A stretch of 64,000 nt of DNA, from positions 992,001 to 1,056,000 of the forward strand of contig NZ_CP150918.1 of the NCBI RefSeq assembly GCF_039908635.1. The letters are read 5' to 3'. The translations under genes were made by a program, and so were the position numbers. The DNA comes from Pseudomonas purpurea (GTDB taxonomy: Bacteria > Pseudomonadota > Gammaproteobacteria > Pseudomonadales > Pseudomonadaceae). The notes under the pieces were generated by a model that saw only the letters and a list, made by a program, of their open reading frames with translations, did no database searches and was not told the DNA's origin. This document shows positions 44,642 through 55,382 of this stretch, in pieces. Each line of letters begins with the position of its first letter. Positions within the stretch are counted from its first letter, which is position 1.

Positions 44642-45781
44642 ATTAAACCGCTTTTTGCCAAGGGCCCCTCACTGGGCGTACGCGTGTTGGTGCTGGCCGT
44701 GCTTTCGGTCGCGCTGATGGTGGTCGATGCGCGCTTCAATGTGCTCAAACCGGTACGCAACCAGATGGCGCTGGTGCTGATGGACGCCTACTGGATCACT
44801 GATCTGCCCGAGCGATTGTGGCAAGGTGTTTCCAGCCAGTTCGGCAGTCGCACAGAGCTGGTCGCCGAAAACGAAAAACTCAAGACCGAAAACCTGCTGT
44901 TGCAGGGTCGCATGCAAAAGCTTGCCGCCCTGACCGAGCAGAACGTTCGGCTGCGCGAGTTGCTCAATTCGTCTGCGCTGGTCAACGAAAAGGTCGAAGT
45001 GGCCGAGTTGATCGGCATGGACCCCAACCCGTTCACCCATCGCATCATCATCAACAAGGGTGAGCGCGACGGTGTGGTCCTCGGTCAGCCGGTGCTCGAT
45101 GCCCGCGGCCTGATGGGCCAGGTGGTCGAGTTGATGCCTTACACCTCTCGGGTGTTGTTGCTGACAGACAGCACCCACAGCATTCCTGTCCAGGTCAACC
45201 GCAACGGTCTGCGGGCCATTGCCAGCGGCACCGGTAACCCGGAACGCCTGGAACTGCGCCATGTCGCAGACACCGCGGACATCAAGGAAGGCGACCTGTT
45301 GGTCAGTTCCGGCCTGGGTCAACGCTTCCCGGCGGGTTACCCGGTGGCGACGGTCAAGGAAGTGATTCACGACTCCGGTCAGCCATTCGCGATCGTACGT
45401 GCCGTGCCGACCGCCGCCCTGAACCGCAGCCGTTACCTGCTGCTGGTCTTCAGCGACAGCCGCACCGCCGAAGAGCGCGCCAACGACGCCGCTCAGGCCC
45501 AGGAAGCGCAAGACCAGCATGGTGACGGTGCGCCAGTGATTCCGGCCACCGTGCCAAAACCTGTTCCATCGATCGTTCCAGTACCGGCTGCCGTGGCTCC
45601 TGCTGCCGCTGCCGCTGCCGCTGTTGCGCCCGCAACTGCGCCGGTGGTCAAGCCCGGCGCTCATCCGGCGGCGGCCAAACCGGTCGCTAGCAAACCGCCA
45701 GCAGCCCAGCCTGCCGCGGTAAAACCAGCCGCCAAACCGCCAGCGGCCGCTCCGGCAGCGCCGGCTCGGGAGAGAGAATAA
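44642..45781 (+). CDS. mreC: Rod shape-determining protein MreC, probable ATT start
   Basis: Periplasmic bitopic scaffold of the elongasome. The family start IKPLFAKGPSLGVRVLV is encoded from 44642, where the codon is ATT, 7 bases after an excellent GGGAGGAG; the next orthodox start is GTG 44684, which would cut into the membrane helix and has no good ribosome site. From ATT the protein is 379 residues: TM helix about 13-30, coiled coil about 65-110 (ENEKLKTENLLLQGRMQKL), beta domains, and an Ala/Pro-rich tail. A lost base (TTG ATT) could also explain the start. Its stop overlaps mreD by one base. Confidence 0.88.
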   Translation: MKPLFAKGPSLGVRVLVLAVLSVALMVVDARFNVLKPVRNQMALVLMDAYWITDLPERLWQGVSSQFGSRTELVAENEKLKTENLLLQGRMQKLAALTEQNVRLRELLNSSALVNEKVEVAELIGMDPNPFTHRIIINKGERDGVVLGQPVLDARGLMGQVVELMPYTSRVLLLTDSTHSIPVQVNRNGLRAIASGTGNPERLELRHVADTADIKEGDLLVSSGLGQRFPAGYPVATVKEVIHDSGQPFAIVRAVPTAALNRSRYLLLVFSDSRTAEERANDAAQAQEAQDQHGDGAPVIPATVPKPVPSIVPVPAAVAPAAAAAAAVAPATAPVVKPGAHPAAAKPVASKPPAAQPAAVKPAAKPPAAAPAAPARERE

Positions 45782-46263
45782 TGGCCGGTACTCAATCCAG
45801 GAACGGTTGGATGATCTGGTTGACCTTCCTCATCGGCCTGCTGCTCAGTGTCGTGCCGTTCCCCCACGTCGAGATCCTGCGCCCGTTGTTCCTGGCGTTG
45901 CCGCTGGCCTACTGGGCGCTGGAGTTGCCCGACAAAGTCGGCATGGTCACCGCCTGGTGCCTGGGCCTGGCGGCCGACGTGCTGTACGGAACGCTGCTGG
46001 GGCATAACGCCCTGGTCCTGACCCTGATCACCTTTTTGATCCTGACCTTGCAACAGCGCTTGCGGATGTTTCCGATGTGGCAGCAGAGCCTGGTCATCCT
46101 GGTGATCTTCGGCCTCGCGCAATTGATCCAGTTGTGGCTCAGCGCCCTGACCGGCAATCGCCAGAGCCTCGCCGTGTTGTTGCCGGCGCTGGTCAGTGCG
46201 CTGCTTTGGCCTTGGGTCAGTTTCGGTTTGCGTGGGTTGCGTCGACGCTACAAAATCAATTAA
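45781..46263 (+). CDS. mreD: Rod shape-determining protein MreD
   Basis: Inner-membrane partner of MreC, 160 residues, about five helices ([20 protein letters not shown] at the N-terminus). The motif [17 protein letters not shown] and [17 protein letters not shown] are typical. The start overlaps the mreC stop (TAATG), showing coupling. Confidence 0.94.
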   Translation: MAGTQSRNGWMIWLTFLIGLLLSVVPFPHVEILRPLFLALPLAYWALELPDKVGMVTAWCLGLAADVLYGTLLGHNALVLTLITFLILTLQQRLRMFPMWQQSLVILVIFGLAQLIQLWLSALTGNRQSLAVLLPALVSALLWPWVSFGLRGLRRRYKIN

Positions 46264-46306
46264 TTCGGTCAGGCATTGGCCCGTACCTCGACAGGGAGAT
46301 GTCTGG

Positions 46307-46924
46307 ATGAGCACGCTTTACCTCGCCTCAAGCTCACCCCGTCGCCGTGAATTGCTCACGCAAATCGGCGTGGGGTTTTCCGCCATCAGCGCGGACATCG
46401 ATGAAACTCCGTTGACTGACGAATCCCCCGCGACCTATGTCGAGCGCCTGGCGCGCGGCAAGGCCGAGGCCGGTCGTGTGCAGTTGGTGTCCGGCAATCC
46501 GGGTGTGGCCGTTTGCGTATTAGGCGCCGATACCGCCGTGGTGCTCGATGGACAGATACTCGGCAAACCCCGGGATGAGGCCGATGCGCTGGCCATGTTG
46601 ATGAGCCTGTCGGGCCGTGAGCATGAAGTCCTGACCGCCATTGCGCTACTCGACGGCCAGCGTTGCGAGTCGCGGATGGTCAGCAGCCGGGTGCGTTTTC
46701 GTTCGATCTCTCGTGCCGAAGCAATGGCCTACTGGGCCAGTGGCGAACCGCAGGACAAGGCCGGCAGCTATGGCATCCAGGGGTTGGGCGCGGTGTTCGT
46801 TGCCGGGCTCGAAGGCAGTTATTCTGCCGTGGTCGGCCTGCCATTGTGCGAAACCTTCGAGCTGCTCGGCCATTTCGGCATACCCTGTTGGCAAACCCCT
46901 ATCGTGCGCACAGCGCCGTACTGA
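46307..46924 (+). CDS. Maf/YceF-type nucleotide pyrophosphatase
   Basis: House-cleaning nucleoside triphosphate pyrophosphatase, 205 residues from ATG 46307 (AGGGAG upstream). The hallmark [17 protein letters not shown] is at the N-terminus, then [21 protein letters not shown] and [15 protein letters not shown]. Members hydrolyse m7GTP, dTTP/UTP or CTP depending on subfamily. Its place between mreD and rng is the usual one for the dTTP/UTP-type MafA/YhdE. Confidence 0.92.
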   Translation: MSTLYLASSSPRRRELLTQIGVGFSAISADIDETPLTDESPATYVERLARGKAEAGRVQLVSGNPGVAVCVLGADTAVVLDGQILGKPRDEADALAMLMSLSGREHEVLTAIALLDGQRCESRMVSSRVRFRSISRAEAMAYWASGEPQDKAGSYGIQGLGAVFVAGLEGSYSAVVGLPLCETFELLGHFGIPCWQTPIVRTAPY

Positions 46925-46969
46925 CTTGATGCGGCCATAATCGTGAACATGCCTGAACGAGACACTGCC

Positions 46970-48427
46970 ATGAGTGAAGAGATTCTGATCAACATCACGC
47001 CGATGGAATCGCGCGTGGCGGTGGTTGAAAACGGTGTGCTGCAAGAGGTCCATGTCGAGCGCACCCAGAAGCGCGGGATCGTCGGCAATATCTATAAAGG
47101 CAAGGTGGTGCGGGTTCTGCCTGGCATGCAGGCGGCGTTCGTCGACATCGGCCTGGACCGCGCAGCCTTCATTCACGCCTCGGAAATTTCCCTGCGCGAA
47201 GGCCCTGCCGTGGAAAGCATCAGCGCCCTGGTGCATGAAGGCCAGAGCCTGGTGGTGCAGGTCACCAAGGACCCGATCGGCTCCAAAGGTGCACGCCTGA
47301 CCACTCAGTTGTCGATTCCCTCACGCTACCTGGTGTACATGCCGCGTACGGCCCATGTCGGAATTTCGTTGAAGATCGAAGACGAAGCCGAGCGTGAACG
47401 GCTCAAGCAGGTGGTCAGCGATTGCGTGGCCAAAGAAGGTATCAAGGAAGCGGGCGGGTTCATTTTGCGCACCGCCGCCGAAGGTGCCGGCGCAGACGAA
47501 ATCCTGATGGACATCCGTTACCTGCGCCGCCTCTGGGATCAGATCGGCGCGCAGATCAAAACCATCGGCGCTCCGAACGTGATCTACGAAGACCTCGGTC
47601 TGGCCCTGCGCACCCTGCGCGATCTGGTCAGCCCGAAGATCGAGAAGATCCGCATCGACTCCCGGGAAACTTTCCAGAAAACCACACAGTTCGTCGCTGA
47701 ACTGATGCCGGAAATCGCTGATCGTCTGGAACACTATCCGGGCGAGCGGCCGATTTTCGACCTCTATGGCGTCGAAGACGAAATTCAAAAGGCCCTGGAG
47801 CGCAAAGTGCCGCTCAAGTCCGGTGGCTACCTGGTGGTCGACCCGGCAGAAGCCATGAGCACCATCGACGTCAACACCGGTGCGTTCGTCGGTCATCGCA
47901 ATCTCGAAGAAACGATCTTCAAGACCAACCTGGAAGCCGCGACCGCCATTGCTCGTCAATTGCGCCTGCGCAATCTGGGCGGGATCATCATCATCGACTT
48001 CATCGACATGGAAGACGAAGAGCATCAGCGCCAGGTATTGCGCACGCTTGAGAAACAACTGGAACGCGATCACGCCAAGACCAACATCATCGGTATCACC
48101 GAGTTGGGCCTGGTGCAGATGACCCGCAAGCGCACTCGCGAAAGTCTTGAGCAGGTGTTGTGCGAGCCGTGCAGCAGTTGCCAGGGCCGAGGCAAGCTCA
48201 AGACGCCTGAAACCGTGTGCTACGAGATCTTCCGTGAAATCCTGCGCGAAGCCCGTGCCTATCAGGCCGAAGGCTACCGGGTGCTGGCGAACCAGAAAGT
48301 GGTGGATCGCCTGCTCGACGAAGAGTCCGGCAACGTCGCGGAACTTGAAGGGTTTATCGGACGGACTATTCGTTTCCAGGTGGAAACCATGTATTCCCAG
48401 GAACAATACGACGTGGTGCTGCTCTGA
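46970..48427 (+). CDS. rng: Ribonuclease G
   Basis: Endoribonuclease of the RNase E/G family, matures the 16S rRNA 5' end. ATG 46970 (MSEEILINITPMES) gives 485 residues, the family length; an earlier in-frame ATG 46943 lacks support. S1 domain about 37-125 (GIVGNIYKGKVVRVLPGMQA), DNase-I-like catalytic region with D in STIDVNTGAFVG and IIIDFIDM, zinc-link CEPCSSCQGRG. It belongs to the mreBCD-maf-rng-yhdP cluster. Confidence 0.96.
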   Translation: MSEEILINITPMESRVAVVENGVLQEVHVERTQKRGIVGNIYKGKVVRVLPGMQAAFVDIGLDRAAFIHASEISLREGPAVESISALVHEGQSLVVQVTKDPIGSKGARLTTQLSIPSRYLVYMPRTAHVGISLKIEDEAERERLKQVVSDCVAKEGIKEAGGFILRTAAEGAGADEILMDIRYLRRLWDQIGAQIKTIGAPNVIYEDLGLALRTLRDLVSPKIEKIRIDSRETFQKTTQFVAELMPEIADRLEHYPGERPIFDLYGVEDEIQKALERKVPLKSGGYLVVDPAEAMSTIDVNTGAFVGHRNLEETIFKTNLEAATAIARQLRLRNLGGIIIIDFIDMEDEEHQRQVLRTLEKQLERDHAKTNIIGITELGLVQMTRKRTRESLEQVLCEPCSSCQGRGKLKTPETVCYEIFREILREARAYQAEGYRVLANQKVVDRLLDEESGNVAELEGFIGRTIRFQVETMYSQEQYDVVLL

Positions 48428-48502
48428 ATCGCCGGGATTTAATTCAATCCAGACAGCTGGCTTCAGCTTGTTACGCACTGTTTGCCATGGGAGCCAACTG
48501 AC

Positions 48503-51500
48503 ATGGATCGTCTGATACGTCTTCTGGCTACGCTGACCCGTTGGGGGCTGGGCCTGTGTGCATTGCTGCTGGTACTGACCGCGCTCTACGTCAGCCTGGG
48601 GCGTGAACTGACGCCGCTGGTGGCCGAGTATCGCGTGGATGTCGAGGACAAGGCCCGCGAAGCCTTGGGCATGCCCTTGCATATCGGTGAACTGGAAGGC
48701 ACCTGGGGAGGGCTGGCCCCCACCCTGTTGGTGCGTGATGTGATGGTCGGTGAGGGCGCCAATGCCTTGCACCTGGATCAGGTGCGAGTGGTGCCGGATG
48801 TGTGGGCCAGCCTGTTGGCGCGCGAGGTGCGCATTGCCAGTCTTGAACTGGGCGGCCTGAAACTGAGCCTCAAGGAGGGGGCGGACGGACAGTGGGCCTT
48901 CGAAGGTTTCCCGGTCCGGCAGGATCAGCCGCTGGCCCCGGAGCAGTTGCTCAACCGTATGCAAAGGGTAGCGCAGTTGTCGTTGCTTGACAGTCAGGTC
49001 ACCTTGCAGCCGCTGGACCAGGCGCCGCTGACCCTGACTTACGTCGGCCTGAACCTCAGAACCGGGCCGGCGCGCCAGCGCCTCGACGCTCGCCTGACCC
49101 TGCCCGACGGCCAGCCCGTGGCTTTGAGCCTGCGCACGCGGATCCGGGCGAGTCAGTGGAAGGACGCCGAGGCCGAGGCTTACTTGAGCCTGCCGCAAAG
49201 TGACTGGTCGCGCTGGTTGCCGACGCGTCTCACCCAGCAATGGAAACTGTCGGAAATCAAGGCGGGCGGCGAACTCTGGCTGACGTGGGGCGAGGGCACA
49301 GTGCAAAGCGCAGCCCTGCGCCTGCACGCACCACAGTTCAGCGGTGCCTATGCCGAACGCAAACCGGTCAGCATCACCAACCTGGCGCTCAGTGCGTGGT
49401 TCCAGCGCAGCGCGCAAGGGTTCAGCGTCGTCCTTGATTCGTTGTCGATGAACCTGGGGGAAACCCGTTGGGAATCGCACCTGCAACTGCTGCAGACTGC
49501 GGCCACCGACAAGGCCGAAGAGCTTTGGCATGTTCAGGCCGACCGCCTCGACCTGACCCCGATTACCCCGTTGCTCAATGCACTGGCGCCGTTGCCCGAA
49601 GGCGTCGCCACCACCCTTGAGCGGCTCAAGGTCACTGGCGGCCCTGCGCAATGTGCTGCTCGATTACCGGCCACAGAACACTGGCGATCAGCGCCTCAGC
49701 TTTGCCACCAACCTGGATCGGGTCGGTTTTGATGCCTATCATGGCGCCCCGGCGGCCCGTAATGTCAGCGGCAGCCTGAGCGGTGACCTTGGTCACGGTG
49801 AGCTGCGCATGGACAGCAAGGACTTTTCCCTGCACCTGGACCCGATTTTCGCCAAGCCATGGCAGTACCTCCAGGCCAATGCGCGCCTGACCTGGACACT
49901 GGATAAACAAGCTTTCACGCTGGTCGCCCCGTACCTCAAGGTCCTCGGCGAAGAGGGCAAGATTGCCGGTGACTTCCTGATCCGCCTGCACCTGGATCAC
50001 ACGCAGGAAGACTACATGGACCTGCGGGTCGGTCTGCTCGAAGGAGATGGTCGCTACACCGCCAAGTATTTGCCGAGCGTCCTGAGCCCGGCGCTGGACG
50101 AGTGGCTGCGCACCGCGATTCTCAAAGGCGCCGTGGATGAAGGTTTCTTCCAGTACCAGGGTTCGCTGAACCACGGTGCCGCCGAAACGGCCCGCAGCAT
50201 CAGCCTGTTTTTCAAGGTGCATGATGCCGAACTGGCCTTTCAGCCTGGCTGGCCCCCTGTCAGCAAGGTCACCGGTGATGTGTTCATCGAAGACAGTGGC
50301 GTACGGATTTTCGCCAGCAAGGGGCAGTTGCTCGACACTCAGGTGCGTGACGTCTACGTCAACATTCCCCATGTGCCGGCGGGGCAGAACGTCCATATGT
50401 TCCTTGATGGCGAGTTCGCCGGTGGGCTGGGCGACGGCCTGAAAATTCTTCAGGACGCGCCGATCGGCACCGGCGCAACCTTCGCCGGTTGGCAGGGTGA
50501 GGGTGATCTGCAAGGCAAACTGAAACTCGACATCCCGCTGGCCAAGGGTGATCTACCGAAAATCGTGGTGGATTTCAGCACCGCCAAGGCCCGCCTCAAA
50601 TTGAGTGAACCCGAACTTGAACTGACTCAGCTCAAGGGCGATTTTCGTTTTGACAGTGCCAAGGGCCTGAGTGGCCAAGGCATCAGCGCCCAGGCGTTCG
50701 ACCGGCCGGTGACCGCGCAGATCTTCGCTGACGGGCGGCCGGGCAGTCTCGGCACCCGTGTGGTCGCCAAGGGCCAGGTCGCGGTGAAGAAACTCACCGA
50801 CTGGTTGAAATTCACGCAGCCGCTGCCGATTTCCGGGGATGTTCCCTATCAGCTTCAGCTCAACCTGGACGGTGCCGACAGCCAGTTGATGGTCAGCTCC
50901 AACCTCAAGGGCGTGACGGTCGACCTGCCGGCGCCGTTCGGCCTGCCTGCCAACGTCGGGCGCGACACGGTGTTTCGCATGACCCTGCAAGGGCCGGAGC
51001 GGCGCTACTGGGTCGACTACGGTGACCTGGCCAATTTCACGTTCGCGGCACCCGGCACAAACTTCGCCGACGGCCGGGGCGAACTGTTTCTCGGCAACGG
51101 TGATGCTTTGTTGCCCGCCGCCAAGGGGTTGCGTATTCGTGGCGTGTTGTCGGAACTCGATGTGGCGCCCTGGCAGGCGCTGGTCAATCGATATGCCGGG
51201 CAAGACCCGGGCGGCAGCGCCAAGCAATTGCTCAGCAGCGCCGATTTCAAGGTCGGCAAGCTGACGGCCATGGGCACGACCCTCGATCAAGCCTCGGTGC
51301 TGTTTAACCGTAAACCGGATGCCTGGGCGTTGCAGCTCGACAGCCAGCAGGCCAAAGGCACTGTCGGCATTCCCGACACCAAGGGCGCACCGATTGCGAT
51401 CAATCTTCAATACGTGAAGCTGCCTGCCCCCGACCCAACGGTCCAGGCCGATGAAAACGCCCCGGACCCGCTGGCCGATGTCGACCCGACGAAGATTCCG

Positions 51501-52307
51501 GCGCTGGATATCTTGATCAAGCAGCTGTATCAGGGCAAAGACCTGGTGGGCGCCTGGTCGTTGAAAGTCCGTCCGACCGCCAAGGGCATTGCCTTCAACA
51601 ACCTGGACCTGGGCCTCAAGGGCATGCTGTTGCAGGGCGCGGGCAGTTGGGAAGGAACGCCCGGCGCCACCAGCAGTTGGTACAAGGGTCGCTTGGGCGG
51701 CAAGAACCTCGGTGATGTGCTCAAGGGTTGGGGGTTCGCACCGACGGTGACCAGCGAGGATTTCCATCTGGACGTCGACGGTCGCTGGCCGGGCTCGCCG
51801 GCCTGGGTCGGGCTCAAGCGTTTTTCCGGTAGCCTGGACGCCACGTTGCGCAAAGGTCAGTTCGTCGAAGTCGAGGGTGGTGCCCAGGCGCTGCGGGTGT
51901 TCGGCTTGCTCAACTTCAACTCGATCGGCCGCCGCCTGCGCCTGGACTTCTCCGACCTGTTCGGCAAAGGCCTGAGCTACGACCGGGTCAAAGGGTTGCT
52001 GGTGTCCAGTGATGGGGTTTACGTGACACGTGAACCGATCACGCTGACCGGCCCGTCGAGCAACCTTGAACTCAACGGAACCCTGGACATGGTCGCCGAC
52101 CGCGTCGACGCCAAGTTGCTGGTGACCCTGCCGGTGACCAACAACCTGCCGATTGCCGCGTTGATCGTCGGTGCACCGGCCATTGGCGGCGCGCTGTTTT
52201 TGATCGACAAGCTGATCGGTGATCGCGTGGCTCGTTTTGCCAGTGTCAAATACACCATCAAAGGCCCGTGGAAAGAGCCGAAAATCACCTTCGACAAACC
52301 TTTTTGA
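48503..52307 (+). CDS. YhdP family AsmA-like lipid-transport protein, frameshifted as sequenced
   Basis: Very large inner-membrane-anchored periplasmic protein; YhdP, with TamB and YdbH, moves phospholipids to the outer membrane in Enterobacteria. The sequence shows two frames (to 49732, and to 52307). The break is at 49637-49642: GTC ACT GGC GGCC should read GGC GCC CTG CGC, so one extra G. Corrected length is 1267 residues, as expected. One N-terminal helix (about 13-35), beta-rich repeats, DUF3971 and an AsmA-like C-terminus (GPSSNLELNGTLDMVADRVD, IKGPWKEPKITFDKPF). Confidence 0.88.
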
Positions 52308-52377
52308 AACCTCTTTTGAAAAGCCACGGTCCAGCCCTATGGAGTAGCATGGCCGCATACCTGATTCGGAGTGCGCC

Positions 52378-53226
52378 ATGTCTCTAGCGGTGATTCAAAT
52401 GGTCAGCCAGAGCGACGTGCCGACCAACCTGGCCCACGCTCGGCAGTTGCTTGAGCAGGCGGCCGCCGGTGGTGCGCGGTTGGCGGTTTTGCCGGAAAAC
52501 TTCGCTGCCATGGGCCGTCGCGATATCGCTGACATCGGCCGCGCCGAAGCGCTGGGCGAAGGGCCGATCCTGCCGTGGTTGAAACAGACCGCTCGTGACC
52601 TCAAGTTATGGATTGTGGCCGGCACGTTGCCGCTGCCGCCGGTGGATCAACCCCGGGCTAAATCCAATGCCTGCTCGTTGCTGGTCGATGAGCACGGCGA
52701 GACGGTGGCCCGTTACGACAAACTGCACTTGTTCGACGTGGACGTGGCGGACAATCGCGGGCGCTACCGCGAATCTGATGACTATGCTCATGGAAGTGCC
52801 GTGGTGGTGGCTGACACGCCGGTCGGCCGGGTAGGCCTGAGCGTCTGCTATGACCTGCGTTTTCCGGAACTCTACAGCGAGTTACGAGCGGCGGGTGCCG
52901 AGTTGATCACCGCGCCTTCGGCGTTTACCGCCGTGACCGGCGCGGCCCATTGGGAAGTGCTGATACGCGCCCGGGCCATTGAAACCCAGTGCTATGTGCT
53001 GGCGGCGGCTCAGGGCGGAACGCATCCGGGGCCGCGAGAAACATTTGGCCATGCCGCCATTGTCGACCCTTGGGGGCGCGTGCTGGCGGAACAGGATCAA
53101 GGCGAGGCCGTGCTGCTGGCCGAACGCGATAGCAGCGAACAGGCGTCCATTCGGGCGCGGATGCCGGTGGCCAGTCACCGGCGCTTTTTCTCGCAGGGCG
53201 CGCAGCGACCTGCCTCAGAACGTTGA
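52378..53226 (+). CDS. Carbon-nitrogen hydrolase (Nit/omega-amidase-like)
   Basis: Cytoplasmic amidase of 282 residues. The Glu-Lys-Cys triad is E40 (LPENFAAMG), K115 (YDKLHLFDVD) and C157 (SVCYDLRFPELY). SALE-like APSAFTAVTGAAHWEVL follows. The pattern is that of Nit1-type deaminated-glutathione amidase, a repair enzyme. Placed between yhdP and tldD, as in other Pseudomonas. Confidence 0.9.
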   Translation: MSLAVIQMVSQSDVPTNLAHARQLLEQAAAGGARLAVLPENFAAMGRRDIADIGRAEALGEGPILPWLKQTARDLKLWIVAGTLPLPPVDQPRAKSNACSLLVDEHGETVARYDKLHLFDVDVADNRGRYRESDDYAHGSAVVVADTPVGRVGLSVCYDLRFPELYSELRAAGAELITAPSAFTAVTGAAHWEVLIRARAIETQCYVLAAAQGGTHPGPRETFGHAAIVDPWGRVLAEQDQGEAVLLAERDSSEQASIRARMPVASHRRFFSQGAQRPASER

Positions 53227-53243
53227 ATTAAGGCGTAAAACCT

Positions 53244-54686
53244 ATGAGCGAGTTGTTGTCCTCAGTCAGTGAACACCTCCTGGCACCTGGCGGCGTCACC
53301 ATCGAGAGCCTGCAAGCAGTGCTCGGTGACCTGGCCGGCCCAGGCATCGATGCCGCCGACCTGTATTTCCAGGGGCAGATTTCCGAGTCCTGGGCGCTGG
53401 AAGACGGCATCGTCAAGGAAGGTAGCTTCAACCTCGACCAGGGTGTCGGCGTGCGGGCGCAATCGGGTGAGAAAACCGGTTTTGCCTACAGCAATGCCAT
53501 CACCCTTGAAGCGCTGGGCGCAGCGGCTCGGGCCGCGCGTTCGATTTCCCGCGCCGGGCAGAACGGTACGGTGCAGGCGTTCACCACTCAGGACGTTGCC
53601 CAGTTGTATGCGCCGGATAATCCGCTGGAAGTCATCAGCCGTGCTGAAAAGGTCGAGCTGCTCAAGCGCATTGATGTCGCGACCCGCGCCCTCGATCCAC
53701 GGATTCAGCAAGTCACGGTGAGCATGGCCGGTGTGTGGGAGCGCATTCTGGTGGCGTCCACCGACGGTGGTCTGGCGGCAGATGTGCGACCACTGGTGCG
53801 CTTCAATGTCAGCGTAATCGTCGAGCAGAACGGTCGCCGCGAGCGCGGCGGCCACGGCGGTGGCGGGCGTACCGATTACCGCTACTTCCTCACGGAAGAT
53901 CGCGCCATGGGCTACGCCCGTGAAGCGTTGCGTCAGGCGCTGGTCAACCTGGAAGCCATTCCGGCGCCGGCCGGCACGCTGCCGGTGGTGTTGGGCTCGG
54001 GCTGGTCCGGCGTGTTGCTGCACGAAGCGGTCGGGCATGGTCTGGAAGGCGACTTCAACCGCAAGGGCAGTTCGGCCTACAGCGGGCGCATGGGCGAGAT
54101 GGTTGCGTCCAAGCTGTGCACCATCGTCGATGACGGCACCCTGGCCGGTCGCCGTGGGTCGCTGAGCATCGACGACGAAGGCACCCCGACCGAATGCACC
54201 ACGCTGATCGAGAACGGCGTGCTCAAAGGCTACATGCAGGACAAACTCAACGCTCGCCTGATGGGCGTGGCGCGTACCGGTAACGGTCGTCGCGAGTCTT
54301 ATGCGCACCTGCCGATGCCGCGTATGACCAACACTTACATGCTGGGCGGCGAAAGCGATCCGTCCGAAATCATTGCCTCGGTGAAACGCGGCATCTACTG
54401 CGCCAACCTCGGCGGCGGCCAGGTGGACATCACCAGTGGCAAGTTCGTGTTCTCCACCAGCGAGGCGTACCTGATCGAAGACGGCAAGATCACCGCGCCG
54501 GTCAAAGGCGCCACGTTGATCGGTAACGGACCGGAAGCCATGAGCAAGGTGTCGATGGTCGGTAACGACCTGTCGCTGGACAGCGGGGTAGGGACGTGTG
54601 GCAAGGATGGGCAGTCGGTGCCGGTGGGTGTCGGCCAGCCAACCTTGAAAATCGATGCGATCACCGTCGGCGGCACGGGATCCTGA
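53244..54686 (+). CDS. tldD: Metalloprotease TldD
   Basis: Catalytic subunit of the TldD/TldE heterodimer, involved in microcin B17 maturation and CcdA degradation in E. coli. It has 480 residues. The zinc HExxxH motif is present in [19 protein letters not shown], and the third-ligand region is in [13 protein letters not shown] and [11 protein letters not shown]. Full length; the partner PmbA/TldE is encoded at 55383, with darP in opposite orientation between. Confidence 0.95.
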   Translation: MSELLSSVSEHLLAPGGVTIESLQAVLGDLAGPGIDAADLYFQGQISESWALEDGIVKEGSFNLDQGVGVRAQSGEKTGFAYSNAITLEALGAAARAARSISRAGQNGTVQAFTTQDVAQLYAPDNPLEVISRAEKVELLKRIDVATRALDPRIQQVTVSMAGVWERILVASTDGGLAADVRPLVRFNVSVIVEQNGRRERGGHGGGGRTDYRYFLTEDRAMGYAREALRQALVNLEAIPAPAGTLPVVLGSGWSGVLLHEAVGHGLEGDFNRKGSSAYSGRMGEMVASKLCTIVDDGTLAGRRGSLSIDDEGTPTECTTLIENGVLKGYMQDKLNARLMGVARTGNGRRESYAHLPMPRMTNTYMLGGESDPSEIIASVKRGIYCANLGGGQVDITSGKFVFSTSEAYLIEDGKITAPVKGATLIGNGPEAMSKVSMVGNDLSLDSGVGTCGKDGQSVPVGVGQPTLKIDAITVGGTGS

Positions 54687-54713
54687 TTTCTGCTTTTGCA
54701 AAAAGGGAAGCTT

Positions 54714-54740
54714 CGGGTGAGTTGTTTGGCAACTCACCCG
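54714..54740 (-). terminator. Hairpin between tldD and darP
   Basis: CGGGTGAGTTG and CAACTCACCCG are perfect arms with a 5-base loop. On the minus strand a TTTTT run follows about 9 bases on, so it most likely ends darP transcription and may also serve tldD. Confidence 0.7.
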
Positions 54741-54749
54741 GGGAGAGGA

Positions 54750-55274
54750 TCAGCGCAGACCGCGTTGAGTCTCGTCCAGCTCACGGATGTACTTGAAGAT
54801 TTTTCGGCTGGAGGCAGGAGGCTTGCTTTGTGCGAGCTCGTGCTGGGCCTGACGGATCAGGGAGCGCAGTTGCTGGCGATCCGCGTCCGGGTAATCGACG
54901 ACGAACTTTTCCAGTACGGCATCGTCGCCCGCGATCAAGCGATCACGCCAGCGTTCCAGGCCGTGGAAGCGTTCGTTGTACTGCTTGGTGGAGGCGTCGA
55001 GTTGATCGAGCAAGGTAAGAATGGCGTCAGTGTCCTGATCGCGCATCAGCTTGCCGATGAACATGAGGTGCCGTTTACGCGCGATATTCGCGGTGTGCTT
55101 GGAGGCATCGCCCAGCGCCCGGCGCAAAGCGTCGGTCAATGGCAGTTTTGCCAGCAAGTCAGGCTTGAGTGTTGTAAGGCGCTCGCCGAGGTCAACCAGA
55201 GCATGAAGCTCGCGTTTGACCTGGGATTTGCTTTTTTCTCCCCCATCGAGGGAGTCGTCGTAAGAATCAACCAT
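54750..55274 (-). CDS. darP: Ribosome biogenesis factor DarP (YjgA, DUF615)
   Basis: Promotes late assembly of the 50S subunit by associating with the peptidyl-transferase region. It has 174 residues from ATG 55274. All-helical, highly charged: [65 protein letters not shown]. Opposite in strand to tldD and pmbA. Confidence 0.92.
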   Translation of the reverse strand: MVDSYDDSLDGGEKSKSQVKRELHALVDLGERLTTLKPDLLAKLPLTDALRRALGDASKHTANIARKRHLMFIGKLMRDQDTDAILTLLDQLDASTKQYNERFHGLERWRDRLIAGDDAVLEKFVVDYPDADRQQLRSLIRQAQHELAQSKPPASSRKIFKYIRELDETQRGLR

Positions 55275-55382
55275 GGTGGCAGTCCGCAAAGAAACGCCGC
55301 CATGATAACCAGTCGGGGGCCGCTTGTCCGGCCCGGTCGCTCGAAGGCCCTTGCCGAAAGCAGAATTTGAGTGGAGAACAGC

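Noticed and set aside
47321..49651. A 776-codon open frame antisense to rng and yhdP
   Set aside because: It is a by-product of GC-rich third codon positions on the plus strand. It has no recognisable domain and crosses two real genes.
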